Source: an uncultured Clostridium sp. (GTDB lineage Bacteria > Bacillota > Clostridia > TANB77 > CAG-508). From it: DNA of 62,922 nt. The translations under genes were made by a program, and so were the position numbers. Location of the stretch: positions 1 to 62,922 of the forward strand of contig CAOKQZ010000009.1 of NCBI GenBank assembly GCA_948471055.1. Direction: 5' to 3'. Below are positions 9,341 through 16,898 of this stretch, one piece after another. The notes below the pieces were generated by a model. The model saw nothing but the letters and a program-made list of their open reading frames with translations. It was not told the origin of the DNA and searched no databases. The number at the start of each line of letters is the position of its first letter. Position 1 is the stretch's first letter.

Positions 9341-9392
9341 AATGGAAAAGTGGAAAGTTGGTTAAGATTTTCTATTTTTCCATTTTCTATTA
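9341..9392 (+). terminator. Imperfect hairpin after the TOPRIM gene
   Basis: AATGGAAAA (9341-9349) pairs with TTTTCCATT (9376-9384) around a 26-base loop, and TTCTATT follows. It may separate the pair from the TrlF gene or only dampen read-through. Confidence 0.4.
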
Positions 9393-9472
9393 AATTCTGA
9401 TAACAAACAACAAGTTTCGACAAATTTTGTAACAAATAAGTAGTAATATAAATGATAGGAGATGGATTAAAT

Positions 9473-12400
9473 ATGAATAAATTTATACGAGGATCTGAAT
9501 GGAGAAAGTGGGATTTGCATGTTCATACACCTGCATCAATAGTTCAACACTATGGTGAAGATAATGAGACTATATGGGAAAAATATATACAGGATTTAGA
9601 AAGTTTGCCAGAATCAATAAAAGTGCTAGGAATAAATGATTACCTTTTTATAGATGGTTATAAGAAAGTAAAAGAGTATAAAGAAAAGGGAAGATTAAAA
9701 AATATAGATTTAATATTACCAGTAATAGAATTTAGAATAAAAATGTTTGCAGGAGTCCAATTCGGAAATTTAAAAAGAATAAATTTGCATGTAATATTTT
9801 CTGAAAATATATCTGCAGATACAATACAAAATCAATTCTTAAATGCAATGACTTCTAAATATAAACTTACTAAAGATATAGAATGGAGTGGAGTAATTAA
9901 TAAACAATCACTGATTGATTTAGGAAATAAAATAATAGATTCTGCTCCGAATGGAGAAAAGGAACAGTATAATTCACCATTAATAGAAGGATTTAATAAT
10001 TTAAATGTATCAGTGGAAGATGTTAAACAAATTTTAGATGGAAGTACATATTTTAAGGATAGTTATTTAATTGGAATTGGAAAAACAGAATGGGATGAAT
10101 TAAAATGGACAGATTCTAGTATAGCTGAGAAGAAAAATGTTATACAAGAAGCAAATATAATATTTACAGCAGCAGAAAATGAACAAAAATATATTAAGGC
10201 TAAAGAAAAATTAAAAGAAAATAATGTAAATGATAATTTACTTGATTGTAGTGATGCACATTACTTTTCTGATGCAGATAATAAAGATAGAATTGGAAAT
10301 TGTATGACATGGATAAAAGCTGATCCCACATTTGAAGGTCTTAAATATGCTATAAAAGATCCAGATAATAGGATATATATAGGAAAAATCCCAGATAAGG
10401 AACAAATAGTAAATTATAATAAAACTAAATATATAAAATCATTATCGATAAAAAAGATAAAACAAGATTCAAAGGATATATGGTTTAACAACGAACTTTA
10501 CTTTAATAAAGATTTAGTTGCAATTATAGGAAATAAAGGAAATGGAAAAAGTGCTTTAGCAGATATAATATCATATACAGCTGAACATAAAGAAAATTTT
10601 TCTTTTTTAAATTCTGGAAAATTTAGAAATAAAAAAAGTAATATAGCAAATAATTTTGAAAGTACATTAATATGGGAAGAAGAGTCAGTAATAAATAAAA
10701 AAAAATTAGGAGAAGAGATAGATAATAGCAAAATTGAACTAGTAAAATATATACCCCAAAGTTATTTAGAAGATGTTTGCAATGAAATAAGTAGTGGAAA
10801 TAATACAAAATTTAGCAAAGAATTAGGAAAAGTTATTTTTTCACATATTCCATATGAAGATAGGTTGGGATACAATGATATAGAAGAATTGATAGAAAAT
10901 ACAACTATTAGTAAGAAAAACGAAAAATATAAACTAATAGAAAAGTTAAAAGAAATTAATAAGAAAATTGCTGAAAATACATATAAAATTTCTTTAGAAT
11001 ATAGAAAAGAAATAGAAGAAAAACTAGAAATAAAAAGGAAAGAACTACAGTCGCTAACAAAGGAACAGCCAGAAAAGGTGGAAAAGCCTGAAAATAATGA
11101 AAAATTAAAAACACAACAATCTACTATATTGAAAGAAATAGATGAAATAAATACTAAAAAAAATAAATTAATTGAGGAAAAGGAGAAAGCGGTAAATGAA
11201 TCTGCTAAATTAAAAATAACAATCCATAAAATACAAGATATGATAGAAGAAACAAATTCTATTATTTCAGAGATTAATACATATAAAAGTATGTTAGAGA
11301 GAAACATAAATGGCAATAAGTTGAAAATAAAAGTAAATGAAATTATTGAAATAAAAATTAATAAGGATGTATTAGAACAATACTTAAAAGATACTATAAA
11401 GCAACAGACAGAAGTGTCAAAAAGATTGGACATAAATGATGAAAAATCAATTGTAAAGCAAATTGAAAATTTTGATAAAAAAATAGAAGAATTATCTAAT
11501 ACATTAGATGAGCCAAATAAAAAATATAAAAAATATGAAATTGAATTAAGAAATTGGACCGACAAAATAGAAAAAATAAATGGAGATGTAACTAAATCTG
11601 ATACAATTAGATATTTCGAAAATGAACTTACAAAAATTGAAAATGACTATAGAGATGAAATTAAAGCATTAACCAAAGAAAGAGAAATTATTTTAGTAAA
11701 TATATATGGAAAAGTTAGTGAGCAAATAGAAATATTAAAAAAATATTATAAAGCAGTTCAAGAATTTATAGACAATAATAAGATTGTAAATGACAATGTT
11801 AATTTGAAATTTAATGTAACGATTTCAGCTAATGAATTTAAGGAAAATTTTATTAAATACATAGATATGGGAAAAACTGGTACTTACTATAGGAGTACTA
11901 CAAGAATTGATGAAATAGTGGAAGAAACAGAATTTACTTCATTAGAATCAATAAAACAATTCACAGAAAAGGTATTACATACATTAGAGTATAATGAGAA
12001 TATAAAAAACGAAGAAAAAATAGAAATATTAAGCCAGTTAAGAGATAAAGAAAAATATAACGAACTATTAGATTACATCTTTTCGTTAGAATATTTAAAT
12101 GTTCAGTATGAACTAAGATTGGGCGAAAAGTCATTAGAATCTCTTTCACCAGGAGAAAAGGGTTTATTATTGTTAGTGTTTTATTTATTGATAGATAAGG
12201 ATGATTCTCCATTAATAATAGATCAACCAGAAGAAAATTTAGATAATGATACTATTACAAGAGTGTTAGTACCATGTATATTGGAAGCTAGAAAAAAAAG
12301 ACAAATAATAATGGTAACCCATAACCCAAATTTAGCAGTAGTGTGTGATGCTGAACAGGTAATATATTGTGAAATACAAAAAAATAATAAAAATAAAGTC

Positions 12401-12514
12401 ATTTATGAATCTGGTTCACTTGAAAATCCGAAAATAAATAAGAGAGTAACAGATATCCTAGAAGGAACTATGAAGGCATTTAGAATAAGAGATGATAGAT
12501 ATCAGGAGAATTAA
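9473..12514 (+). CDS. TrlF-type PHP-domain / SMC-like ATPase
   Basis: A 1013-residue protein. The N-terminus has a PHP phosphoesterase signature, WDLHVHTPAS, with later metal-ligand candidates in CSDAHYF near residue 264. An SMC-like ATPase follows: GNKGNGKS Walker A near 356, a long coiled coil about 480-770, signature LSPGEKG near 890, Walker B LIIDQPEENLD, and MVTHNPN. This layout is annotated in databases as TrlF family; related coiled-coil ATPase nucleases (PrrC, RloC) cut tRNA on phage infection. ATG 9473 has AGGAGA 10 bases upstream; an in-frame ATG at 9452 does not. It lies on the same strand as the ATPase/TOPRIM pair, so the three may form one island. Confidence 0.75.
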   Translation: MNKFIRGSEWRKWDLHVHTPASIVQHYGEDNETIWEKYIQDLESLPESIKVLGINDYLFIDGYKKVKEYKEKGRLKNIDLILPVIEFRIKMFAGVQFGNLKRINLHVIFSENISADTIQNQFLNAMTSKYKLTKDIEWSGVINKQSLIDLGNKIIDSAPNGEKEQYNSPLIEGFNNLNVSVEDVKQILDGSTYFKDSYLIGIGKTEWDELKWTDSSIAEKKNVIQEANIIFTAAENEQKYIKAKEKLKENNVNDNLLDCSDAHYFSDADNKDRIGNCMTWIKADPTFEGLKYAIKDPDNRIYIGKIPDKEQIVNYNKTKYIKSLSIKKIKQDSKDIWFNNELYFNKDLVAIIGNKGNGKSALADIISYTAEHKENFSFLNSGKFRNKKSNIANNFESTLIWEEESVINKKKLGEEIDNSKIELVKYIPQSYLEDVCNEISSGNNTKFSKELGKVIFSHIPYEDRLGYNDIEELIENTTISKKNEKYKLIEKLKEINKKIAENTYKISLEYRKEIEEKLEIKRKELQSLTKEQPEKVEKPENNEKLKTQQSTILKEIDEINTKKNKLIEEKEKAVNESAKLKITIHKIQDMIEETNSIISEINTYKSMLERNINGNKLKIKVNEIIEIKINKDVLEQYLKDTIKQQTEVSKRLDINDEKSIVKQIENFDKKIEELSNTLDEPNKKYKKYEIELRNWTDKIEKINGDVTKSDTIRYFENELTKIENDYRDEIKALTKEREIILVNIYGKVSEQIEILKKYYKAVQEFIDNNKIVNDNVNLKFNVTISANEFKENFIKYIDMGKTGTYYRSTTRIDEIVEETEFTSLESIKQFTEKVLHTLEYNENIKNEEKIEILSQLRDKEKYNELLDYIFSLEYLNVQYELRLGEKSLESLSPGEKGLLLLVFYLLIDKDDSPLIIDQPEENLDNDTITRVLVPCILEARKKRQIIMVTHNPNLAVVCDAEQVIYCEIQKNNKNKVIYESGSLENPKINKRVTDILEGTMKAFRIRDDRYQEN

Positions 12515-12521
12515 AATATAA

Positions 12522-12556
12522 AGGTGCAGAAACTATTAAATTCTGCACCTCTATAT
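12522..12556 (+). terminator. Terminator of the TrlF gene
   Basis: Perfect 10-bp stem AGGTGCAGAA/TTCTGCACCT (12522-12550), then a T/A-rich tail. Confidence 0.65.
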
Positions 12557-12624
12557 TATTTCAATCTGTTAATAATAAAATTAATTGCATTACAAAATTT
12601 ATTTACTTTAGAAAATATAACTAA

Positions 12625-12918
12625 TTATTCCTCGAAACATCCTCCAATCAATTGCACACCATCAACAAACCCATTCCTATAATACTTCTCATTCCAATAA
12701 TCAATATAATCCATAAAATTCTCATCAAGAAAACTAAGTTGTTTTTCAACATACTTTCTATCTTTTTTAGGAACACGTTTTAAAATTCTTTCAGAAATCT
12801 CATCAAAATAAATATAATGTTTTCTATCCTCATCACAAGTCAAAGAACATAAATCTTCCTCTCTAAAATTTAACCAATCTTTTAAAATATCATCATTAAC
12901 TTCTCTAAAATTATTCAT
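12625..12918 (-). CDS. Small DUF6809-like protein, copy 1
   Basis: A 97-residue, acidic, helical protein. Its C-terminus (YWNEKYYRNGFVDGVQLI) matches a pattern shared with the products at 15337 and 56475: aromatic-x-x-K-x-Y-x-x-GF-x-D-[AG]-x-x-L. The N-terminal half shares WLNFREEDL with WLEFREEEL of the 56475 protein. From memory this resembles the uncharacterised DUF6809 family; function unknown. The ATG at 12918 follows GGAGG by 8 bases; a longer start at 12933 has no ribosome site. Confidence 0.7.
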   Translation of the reverse strand: MNNFREVNDDILKDWLNFREEDLCSLTCDEDRKHYIYFDEISERILKRVPKKDRKYVEKQLSFLDENFMDYIDYWNEKYYRNGFVDGVQLIGGCFEE

Positions 12919-13020
12919 TGTTAAAACCTCCATTTTAAAATTTTAAAATTTAACACATCAAAACACAATAAAACTTGCAAATACAAACTTAAAAATCTAT
13001 TGAAATTTCATGTATTTGAT

Positions 13021-13083
13021 GCCTTAAAAAAGTGGGGACAAATTGGGGACAATCGTTGCAAAAAAGTACCTATTTTAACCTAA
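13021..13083 (+). pseudogene. Integrase-like C-terminal tail (remnant)
   Basis: The frame ending at TAA 13081-13083 reads KKWGQIGDNRCKKVPILT, resembling the poorly conserved tail of tyrosine recombinases of Clostridial elements. The frame is open upstream to about 12961 but has no integrase catalytic motifs. The DNA contains a doubled GGGGACAA. An att-like tRNA fragment lies 87 bases downstream, which fits the usual integrase-next-to-att layout. Identification is from memory and weak. Confidence 0.35.
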
Positions 13084-13169
13084 TTCATAATCACACCAAT
13101 TTGCTATAACCCTATTAAAACTAATAAAAACTCAAGTTAACAAAATTTCTCAAAAATACTTATTAAATT

Positions 13170-13189
13170 CTCATAACCCGAAGGTCGTA
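13170..13189 (+). other. Initiator tRNA-fMet anticodon-arm fragment, probable att core
   Basis: The 20 bases beginning CTCATAACCCG and ending GGTCGTA equal the anticodon loop (CAT), 3' anticodon stem and variable region of bacterial initiator tRNA. The 5' half of the stem is absent (AAATT instead of CGGG), and the T arm downstream is degenerate, although GTA, ATAC and TCGCA survive. This looks like the crossover segment left by an element that integrates at the anticodon loop of tRNA-fMet. Together with the integrase-like tail it marks a probable island boundary. Confidence 0.5.
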
Positions 13190-13302
13190 AGAATAGTCTG
13201 ATACTCGCATAATTGAAAGAATAATAAGACTTTTAAGAGAAATTGTTATACATTGACTAGATGAGACTCAAAGCTTTGATAAAAGCAATCAAAAGATAAT
13301 GC

Positions 13303-13331
13303 TTGTGAAATATGTGCTTTTATGATAATAT
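13303..13331 (+). promoter_or_regulatory. Promoter upstream of trmL
   Basis: TTGTGA (13303-13308), a 17-base spacer and TAATAT (13326-13331). Confidence 0.45.
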
Positions 13332-13361
13332 AGATAAAACATAAATATTGGAGGAATTCAT

Positions 13362-13400
13362 ATGGAATTATTAGAATTAATGAAAAACGATATTTTATGA
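13362..13400 (+). CDS. 12-codon leader ORF upstream of trmL
   Basis: ATG at 13362 is preceded by GGAGG at a 6-base distance and runs 12 codons to TGA (MELLELMKNDIL). The strong ribosome site suggests it is translated. It could be a leader peptide or the stub of a deleted gene. Confidence 0.3.
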   Translation: MELLELMKNDIL

Positions 13401-13422
13401 AAAATTTGAATAGGAGAAACGT

Positions 13423-13918
13423 ATGAAATTACATGTTGTATTAGTCGAACCAGAAATACCACGGGAATACAGGAAATATTGCAAGAACGTGTGCGGCAAC
13501 AGGGGCAAAACTTCATTTAGTGAGACCGCTTGGATTTAGTTTAGAAGATAAGTATGTGAAACGTGCTGGGTTAGATTATTGGGATAAGTTAGAAATAGAA
13601 GAGCATGATTCATTTGAGAAGTTTTTAGAAACATATGAACCAGAAAAACATCATATGTTTTTTGTTACGACAAAGGGAAAACAGGTGTATTCGGATGGTT
13701 TATATGAGAACTTAAAAGAGGTATTTGTTGTATTTGGAAAAGAAACCAAAGGATTACCGGAAGATGTGTTAAAAAAATACTTAAACAAAACAATCCGAAT
13801 TCCTATGAAACCACAGTTACGTTCTTTAAACTTATCTAATTCGGCTGCTATTGTTATATATGAAGTGCTAAGACAGTCTAAATTTCAAGGATTAGAAGAA
13901 GTTAGTGCATATTTTTGA
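13423..13918 (+). CDS. trmL: tRNA (cytidine(34)-2'-O)-methyltransferase TrmL, with +1 shift at CGG
   Basis: A SPOUT-family enzyme that methylates the wobble ribose of tRNA-Leu. Frame 0 gives MKLHVVLVEPEIP and then CGG (13462-13464). Skipping the C continues with GNTGNIARTCAATGAKLHLV, the conserved IPGNTGNIxRT opening of TrmL. The C-terminal half has the SPOUT knot signatures VVFGKETKGLP and IPM......SLNLSNSAAI. The joined product is 164 residues, the normal length, so only one base separates this from an intact gene. AGGAGA lies 6 bases before ATG 13423. It is one of eleven genes with the same break. Confidence 0.88.
13462..13464 (+). other. CGG +1 recoding site 1 (trmL)
   Basis: CCA-CGG-GAA in frame 0; skipping C gives CCA-GGG-AAT, restoring P-G-N. 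Confidence 0.8.
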
Positions 13919-13937
13919 AAGAACCAATGAAGGCAGG

Positions 13938-13972
13938 CAAAGAACGAAATAAGTTCTTTGTTTTTATTTTGT
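13938..13972 (+). terminator. Terminator of trmL
   Basis: CAAAGAAC/GTTCTTTG stem (13938-13960) followed by TTTTTATTTT. Confidence 0.75.
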
Positions 13973-14145
13973 AAAGACAAAGAATTCGCATAAAAGACAA
14001 CCTGTATATCATATACTATAAAATAGAAATAAAAGAAAAAGGAAGAAAACGAGAGCAAATGAGAGGAAAAATTATGAAAATTTGGAATAAAAATGAAAAA
14101 AATTAACATAAATTAATTAAATCGGAAAAATAAGGTATACATAAT

Positions 14146-14174
14146 TTGAAAACGGATACAATATGGTGTATAAT
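14146..14174 (+). promoter_or_regulatory. Promoter of the M23 peptidase gene
   Basis: TTGAAA (14146-14151), 17 bases, TATAAT (14169-14174). Confidence 0.65.
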
Positions 14175-14271
14175 GGAACTATACGTGTGTATGACAATAC
14201 AAAAATAGAAAAAGAAAAGGAGATGAATTCCTATTTTTAGTAAGAAAATAAAATACTATACAAAAGAAACC

Positions 14272-15201
14272 ATGAGATTTACAACAATATTAGCAGTAGG
14301 TGTCTTTATGATAGCCGGAATTGCATTACTAAAAATGAAACCAGTTTATCAAATCTCACTAGATGGAGAAATGATAGGATATGTTAAAAATAGAAATCAA
14401 TTTGAAGAAATATTAGAAGTCACATATAATGATAATGAAGAATTAAATATCGCATTTGCTGATTTTGACGTAGAAATGGATTATGAATTTAAACTAATTA
14501 ATCGAACGACTAGGGTAAACGAAGAAACAGTACTTGCAGCAATCAATGAAAAAGCAGATATTACGTATTACCAATATGCTGTAATTGCAGGTGGAGTAGA
14601 AAAAGAATATTTTTGCTCTGAAGAACAAGCAAATGAATTAGCATCTTCCTTAAGTGAAAAACTAGCAGATAAGGCAGGGGTAAGTGTAGAACGTATCTAT
14701 ACCAAACAATTAAAAGAAACGTCAAGTGTTGAAATTGCTACCATATCAGATACCATAGCCGCTCAAATTGATAATGAAATAAAAGAAGAAGAAAGAAAAG
14801 AAAAATCCACGATTAATGGTGTGCACATTGCTGTTATGCCAGTAAAAGGAAATGTAAGTTCTCGTTTTGGTTCAAGAGAATCCATAAGAGATCATGCTCA
14901 TAAAGGATTAGATATTGCTACCAAACAAGGAACCGATATTAAAGCAGCAGCAACTGGAACCGTTAGTTTCTCAGGAACCAAAAATGGATATGGAAATCTA
15001 ATTATTATTGACCATGGAAATGGAATTACTACTTACTATGGACATTGTAGTAAGTTATATAAAGAAGTAGGTGACGAAGTAGTAGCAGGAGATGTTATAG
15101 CAGCAGTAGGAAGTACAGGACGTTCTACAGGACCACATTTACATTTTGAAATTAGAAAAAATGGAGAATATGTAAACCCAGCCCAATATTTATTTATATA
15201 A
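14272..15201 (+). CDS. Membrane-anchored M23 peptidoglycan endopeptidase
   Basis: A 309-residue protein. One N-terminal membrane helix (about residues 4-20) is followed by an extracellular region of about 160 residues and a C-terminal M23/LytM domain with HKGLD (zinc ligands) and PHLHFE. It probably trims peptidoglycan; SpoIIQ-like sporulation peptidases share this layout. ATG 14272 has no ribosome site, whereas AAGGAG (14217-14222) stands 10 bases before an in-frame ATT at 14233. That start would add 13 cytoplasmic residues (FSKKIKYYTKET and so on) that look natural. Either a non-AUG start or a missed start is therefore likely. Confidence 0.85.
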   Translation: MRFTTILAVGVFMIAGIALLKMKPVYQISLDGEMIGYVKNRNQFEEILEVTYNDNEELNIAFADFDVEMDYEFKLINRTTRVNEETVLAAINEKADITYYQYAVIAGGVEKEYFCSEEQANELASSLSEKLADKAGVSVERIYTKQLKETSSVEIATISDTIAAQIDNEIKEEERKEKSTINGVHIAVMPVKGNVSSRFGSRESIRDHAHKGLDIATKQGTDIKAAATGTVSFSGTKNGYGNLIIIDHGNGITTYYGHCSKLYKEVGDEVVAGDVIAAVGSTGRSTGPHLHFEIRKNGEYVNPAQYLFI

Positions 15202-15206
15202 ATAGA

Positions 15207-15246
15207 AAAGAAATTTTATTGAAAAACAATAGAATTTCTTTTTTTG
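15207..15246 (+). terminator. Terminator of the M23 peptidase gene
   Basis: AAAGAAATT/AATTTCTTT stem (15207-15241) followed by TTTT. Confidence 0.6.
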
Positions 15247-15336
15247 CTTGTTAAAATAGAAAAAAATTGTGAAAAGAAATAAATGATATTGAATAAATCA
15301 ATAAAAATGGTTTCATACTAAATTTAGGTGATGAGT

Positions 15337-15639
15337 ATGAAAAAACAAGATAATATGTTAGATCGATTTTTTAATTTAAGACAAGGCGATTTATTAGAGG
15401 AGATGAAAGAAGATAGAGAGGCACTAAAAAGTAGCTTAAAGCAATTAAATGACAAGAAGCTTCATGAAAGTATGAGTCAATTGCCACAAGAATATGACCA
15501 AGTAAAAAAGCAAATTTATGAATACATAGAAGATTTGGCAAACGATTATGAAATAAAAATGGCATACTATGATAAAAAATTCTATAAACAAGGTTTTGAA
15601 GATGCCGTTTTACTACAGTGCAATCTAAAGGAAGAATAG
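15337..15639 (+). CDS. Small DUF6809-like protein, copy 2
   Basis: A 100-residue, highly charged helical protein with the C-terminal pattern YYDKKFYKQGFEDAVLL shared with the proteins at 12625 and 56475. No function is known. The ATG at 15337 is chosen because AGGTGA lies 5 bases upstream; ATG 15331 and GTG 15328 overlap the ribosome site. It stands alone between two terminators. Confidence 0.65.
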   Translation: MKKQDNMLDRFFNLRQGDLLEEMKEDREALKSSLKQLNDKKLHESMSQLPQEYDQVKKQIYEYIEDLANDYEIKMAYYDKKFYKQGFEDAVLLQCNLKEE

Positions 15640-15667
15640 ATGATTTTATAAACCGTCTTAATTAAAC

Positions 15668-15718
15668 AAAAAAAGCAAATATTTTAGCAAAAAATGTTTG
15701 CTTTTTTTGGTAGTTATG
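15668..15718 (+). terminator. Terminator of the 15337 gene
   Basis: AAAAAAGCAAA (15669-15679) pairs with TTTGCTTTTTT (15707-15717), ending in a T-run. Confidence 0.7.
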
Positions 15719-15756
15719 GTAAGATAAAGGATAGGAAAATTTAAAGGAGGTTCTAA

Positions 15757-16827
15757 ATGAAAGGCTATCTTGTTTTGGAAAATGGCAGTATTTATGAAGG
15801 CGAGCGAATTGGAGCGGAAAAAGACGTGATTTGTGAAGTTGTTTTTAATACTTCTATGACTGGCTATTTAGAAATTTTTACAGACCCATCTTATGCAGGA
15901 CAAGGTGTTACAATGACCTATCCATTAATCGGAAACTATGGCTTAACCAAAGAAGACCAAGAATCGAAAAAACCTTGGGTAGAGGCAGTATTTGTGCATG
16001 AAATTGCGGAAATGGAAAGCAATTTTAGAAGTAAAATGCATATTTTAGATTTTTTAGAAGAGTATGAAATTCCGGGGTTAACAGGAGTGAATACGAGAAA
16101 ATTAACAAAAGAATTACGAAATGCTGGTACTATGAAAGGAAAATTAGTAAGCAATATTTCGAACATAGAAGAAACCATAAAAGAGATAAAAGAGTATACC
16201 ATTTCTCATCTAGTAGAAAAGGTTAGTTCTAAGGAAAAATACACCTGTGGAAATGGCAAAACAAAAATTGCCTTATTTGATTTTGGCGCAAAACAAAATA
16301 TTATAGAATCTTTACTAAAAAGAGATTGTGAAGTAACCGTATTTCCAGAGGATACTTCTTATCAAGAATTCTTAACTGGTGAATATGAAGGAATTGTTCT
16401 TTCCAATGGGCCAGGAAATCCAGAAGATTGCAAAACAGCAATTGAAAACATTAAAAAACTATATGAACAAGCAAAAGTACCAATTTTAGGAATTTGTTTA
16501 GGACACCAACTAATGGGATTAGCAACAGGAGCCAAAACTTATAAGCTAAAATATGGTCATCGTGGACCAAACCACCCAGTAAAAGACATCGTAAGCAAAA
16601 GAGTGTGCATTACCTCTCAAAACCATGGCTATGCAATTGACGACACAAGCATTAATCCACAAATAGCAGAAGTGTCGCATATAAACATTAATGATGGAAC
16701 CGTAGAAGGCTTACGCTATATTGGGCACGATATTGTAACGGTACAATACCACCCAGAAGCATGCCCAGGACCAGAAGACTCTAGTTACTTATTTGACGAA
16801 TTTTTAGAGAGAGTAAGAACCAAATAA
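15757..16827 (+). CDS. carA: Carbamoyl-phosphate synthase small subunit
   Basis: A 356-residue, full-length glutaminase subunit of carbamoyl-phosphate synthase (arginine and pyrimidine synthesis). The N-terminal domain begins GYLVLENGSIYEG. The class I amidotransferase domain has the nucleophile in GICLGHQLMG (about residue 246), the histidine in YHPEA, and SNGPGNP. AAGGAGG lies 7 bases before the ATG. carB follows 71 bases downstream, so the two are an operon, separated by a small palindrome. Confidence 0.95.
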   Translation: MKGYLVLENGSIYEGERIGAEKDVICEVVFNTSMTGYLEIFTDPSYAGQGVTMTYPLIGNYGLTKEDQESKKPWVEAVFVHEIAEMESNFRSKMHILDFLEEYEIPGLTGVNTRKLTKELRNAGTMKGKLVSNISNIEETIKEIKEYTISHLVEKVSSKEKYTCGNGKTKIALFDFGAKQNIIESLLKRDCEVTVFPEDTSYQEFLTGEYEGIVLSNGPGNPEDCKTAIENIKKLYEQAKVPILGICLGHQLMGLATGAKTYKLKYGHRGPNHPVKDIVSKRVCITSQNHGYAIDDTSINPQIAEVSHININDGTVEGLRYIGHDIVTVQYHPEACPGPEDSSYLFDEFLERVRTK

Positions 16828-16838
16828 TGTGCCGGTAG

Positions 16839-16859
16839 GGGTTGCATACCATGCAACCC
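16839..16859. repeat. Palindrome between carA and carB
   Basis: GGGTTGCAT, a 3-base loop, ATGCAACCC: a perfect 9-bp stem with no T-run, so not an obvious terminator. It might tune carB expression or stabilise the mRNA. Confidence 0.5.
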
Positions 16860-16898
16860 AAATCTATGAACAAAACAAGAAAAAAAGGAGAGGAAACC

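Larger units (their letters stand above)
12934..13361. other. Gene-poor interval with an integration scar
   Basis: There is no intact gene. The interval holds the integrase-like tail (13021-13083), the tRNA-fMet fragment (13170-13189) and a promoter (13303-13331). The rest is AT-rich with no other structure that I can see. Confidence 0.5.

Noticed and set aside
10762..11565. Long minus-strand open frame inside the TrlF gene
   Set aside because: It is the mirror of the AT-rich coiled-coil coding sequence, with hydrophobic, Ser/Phe-rich translation and no ribosome site.
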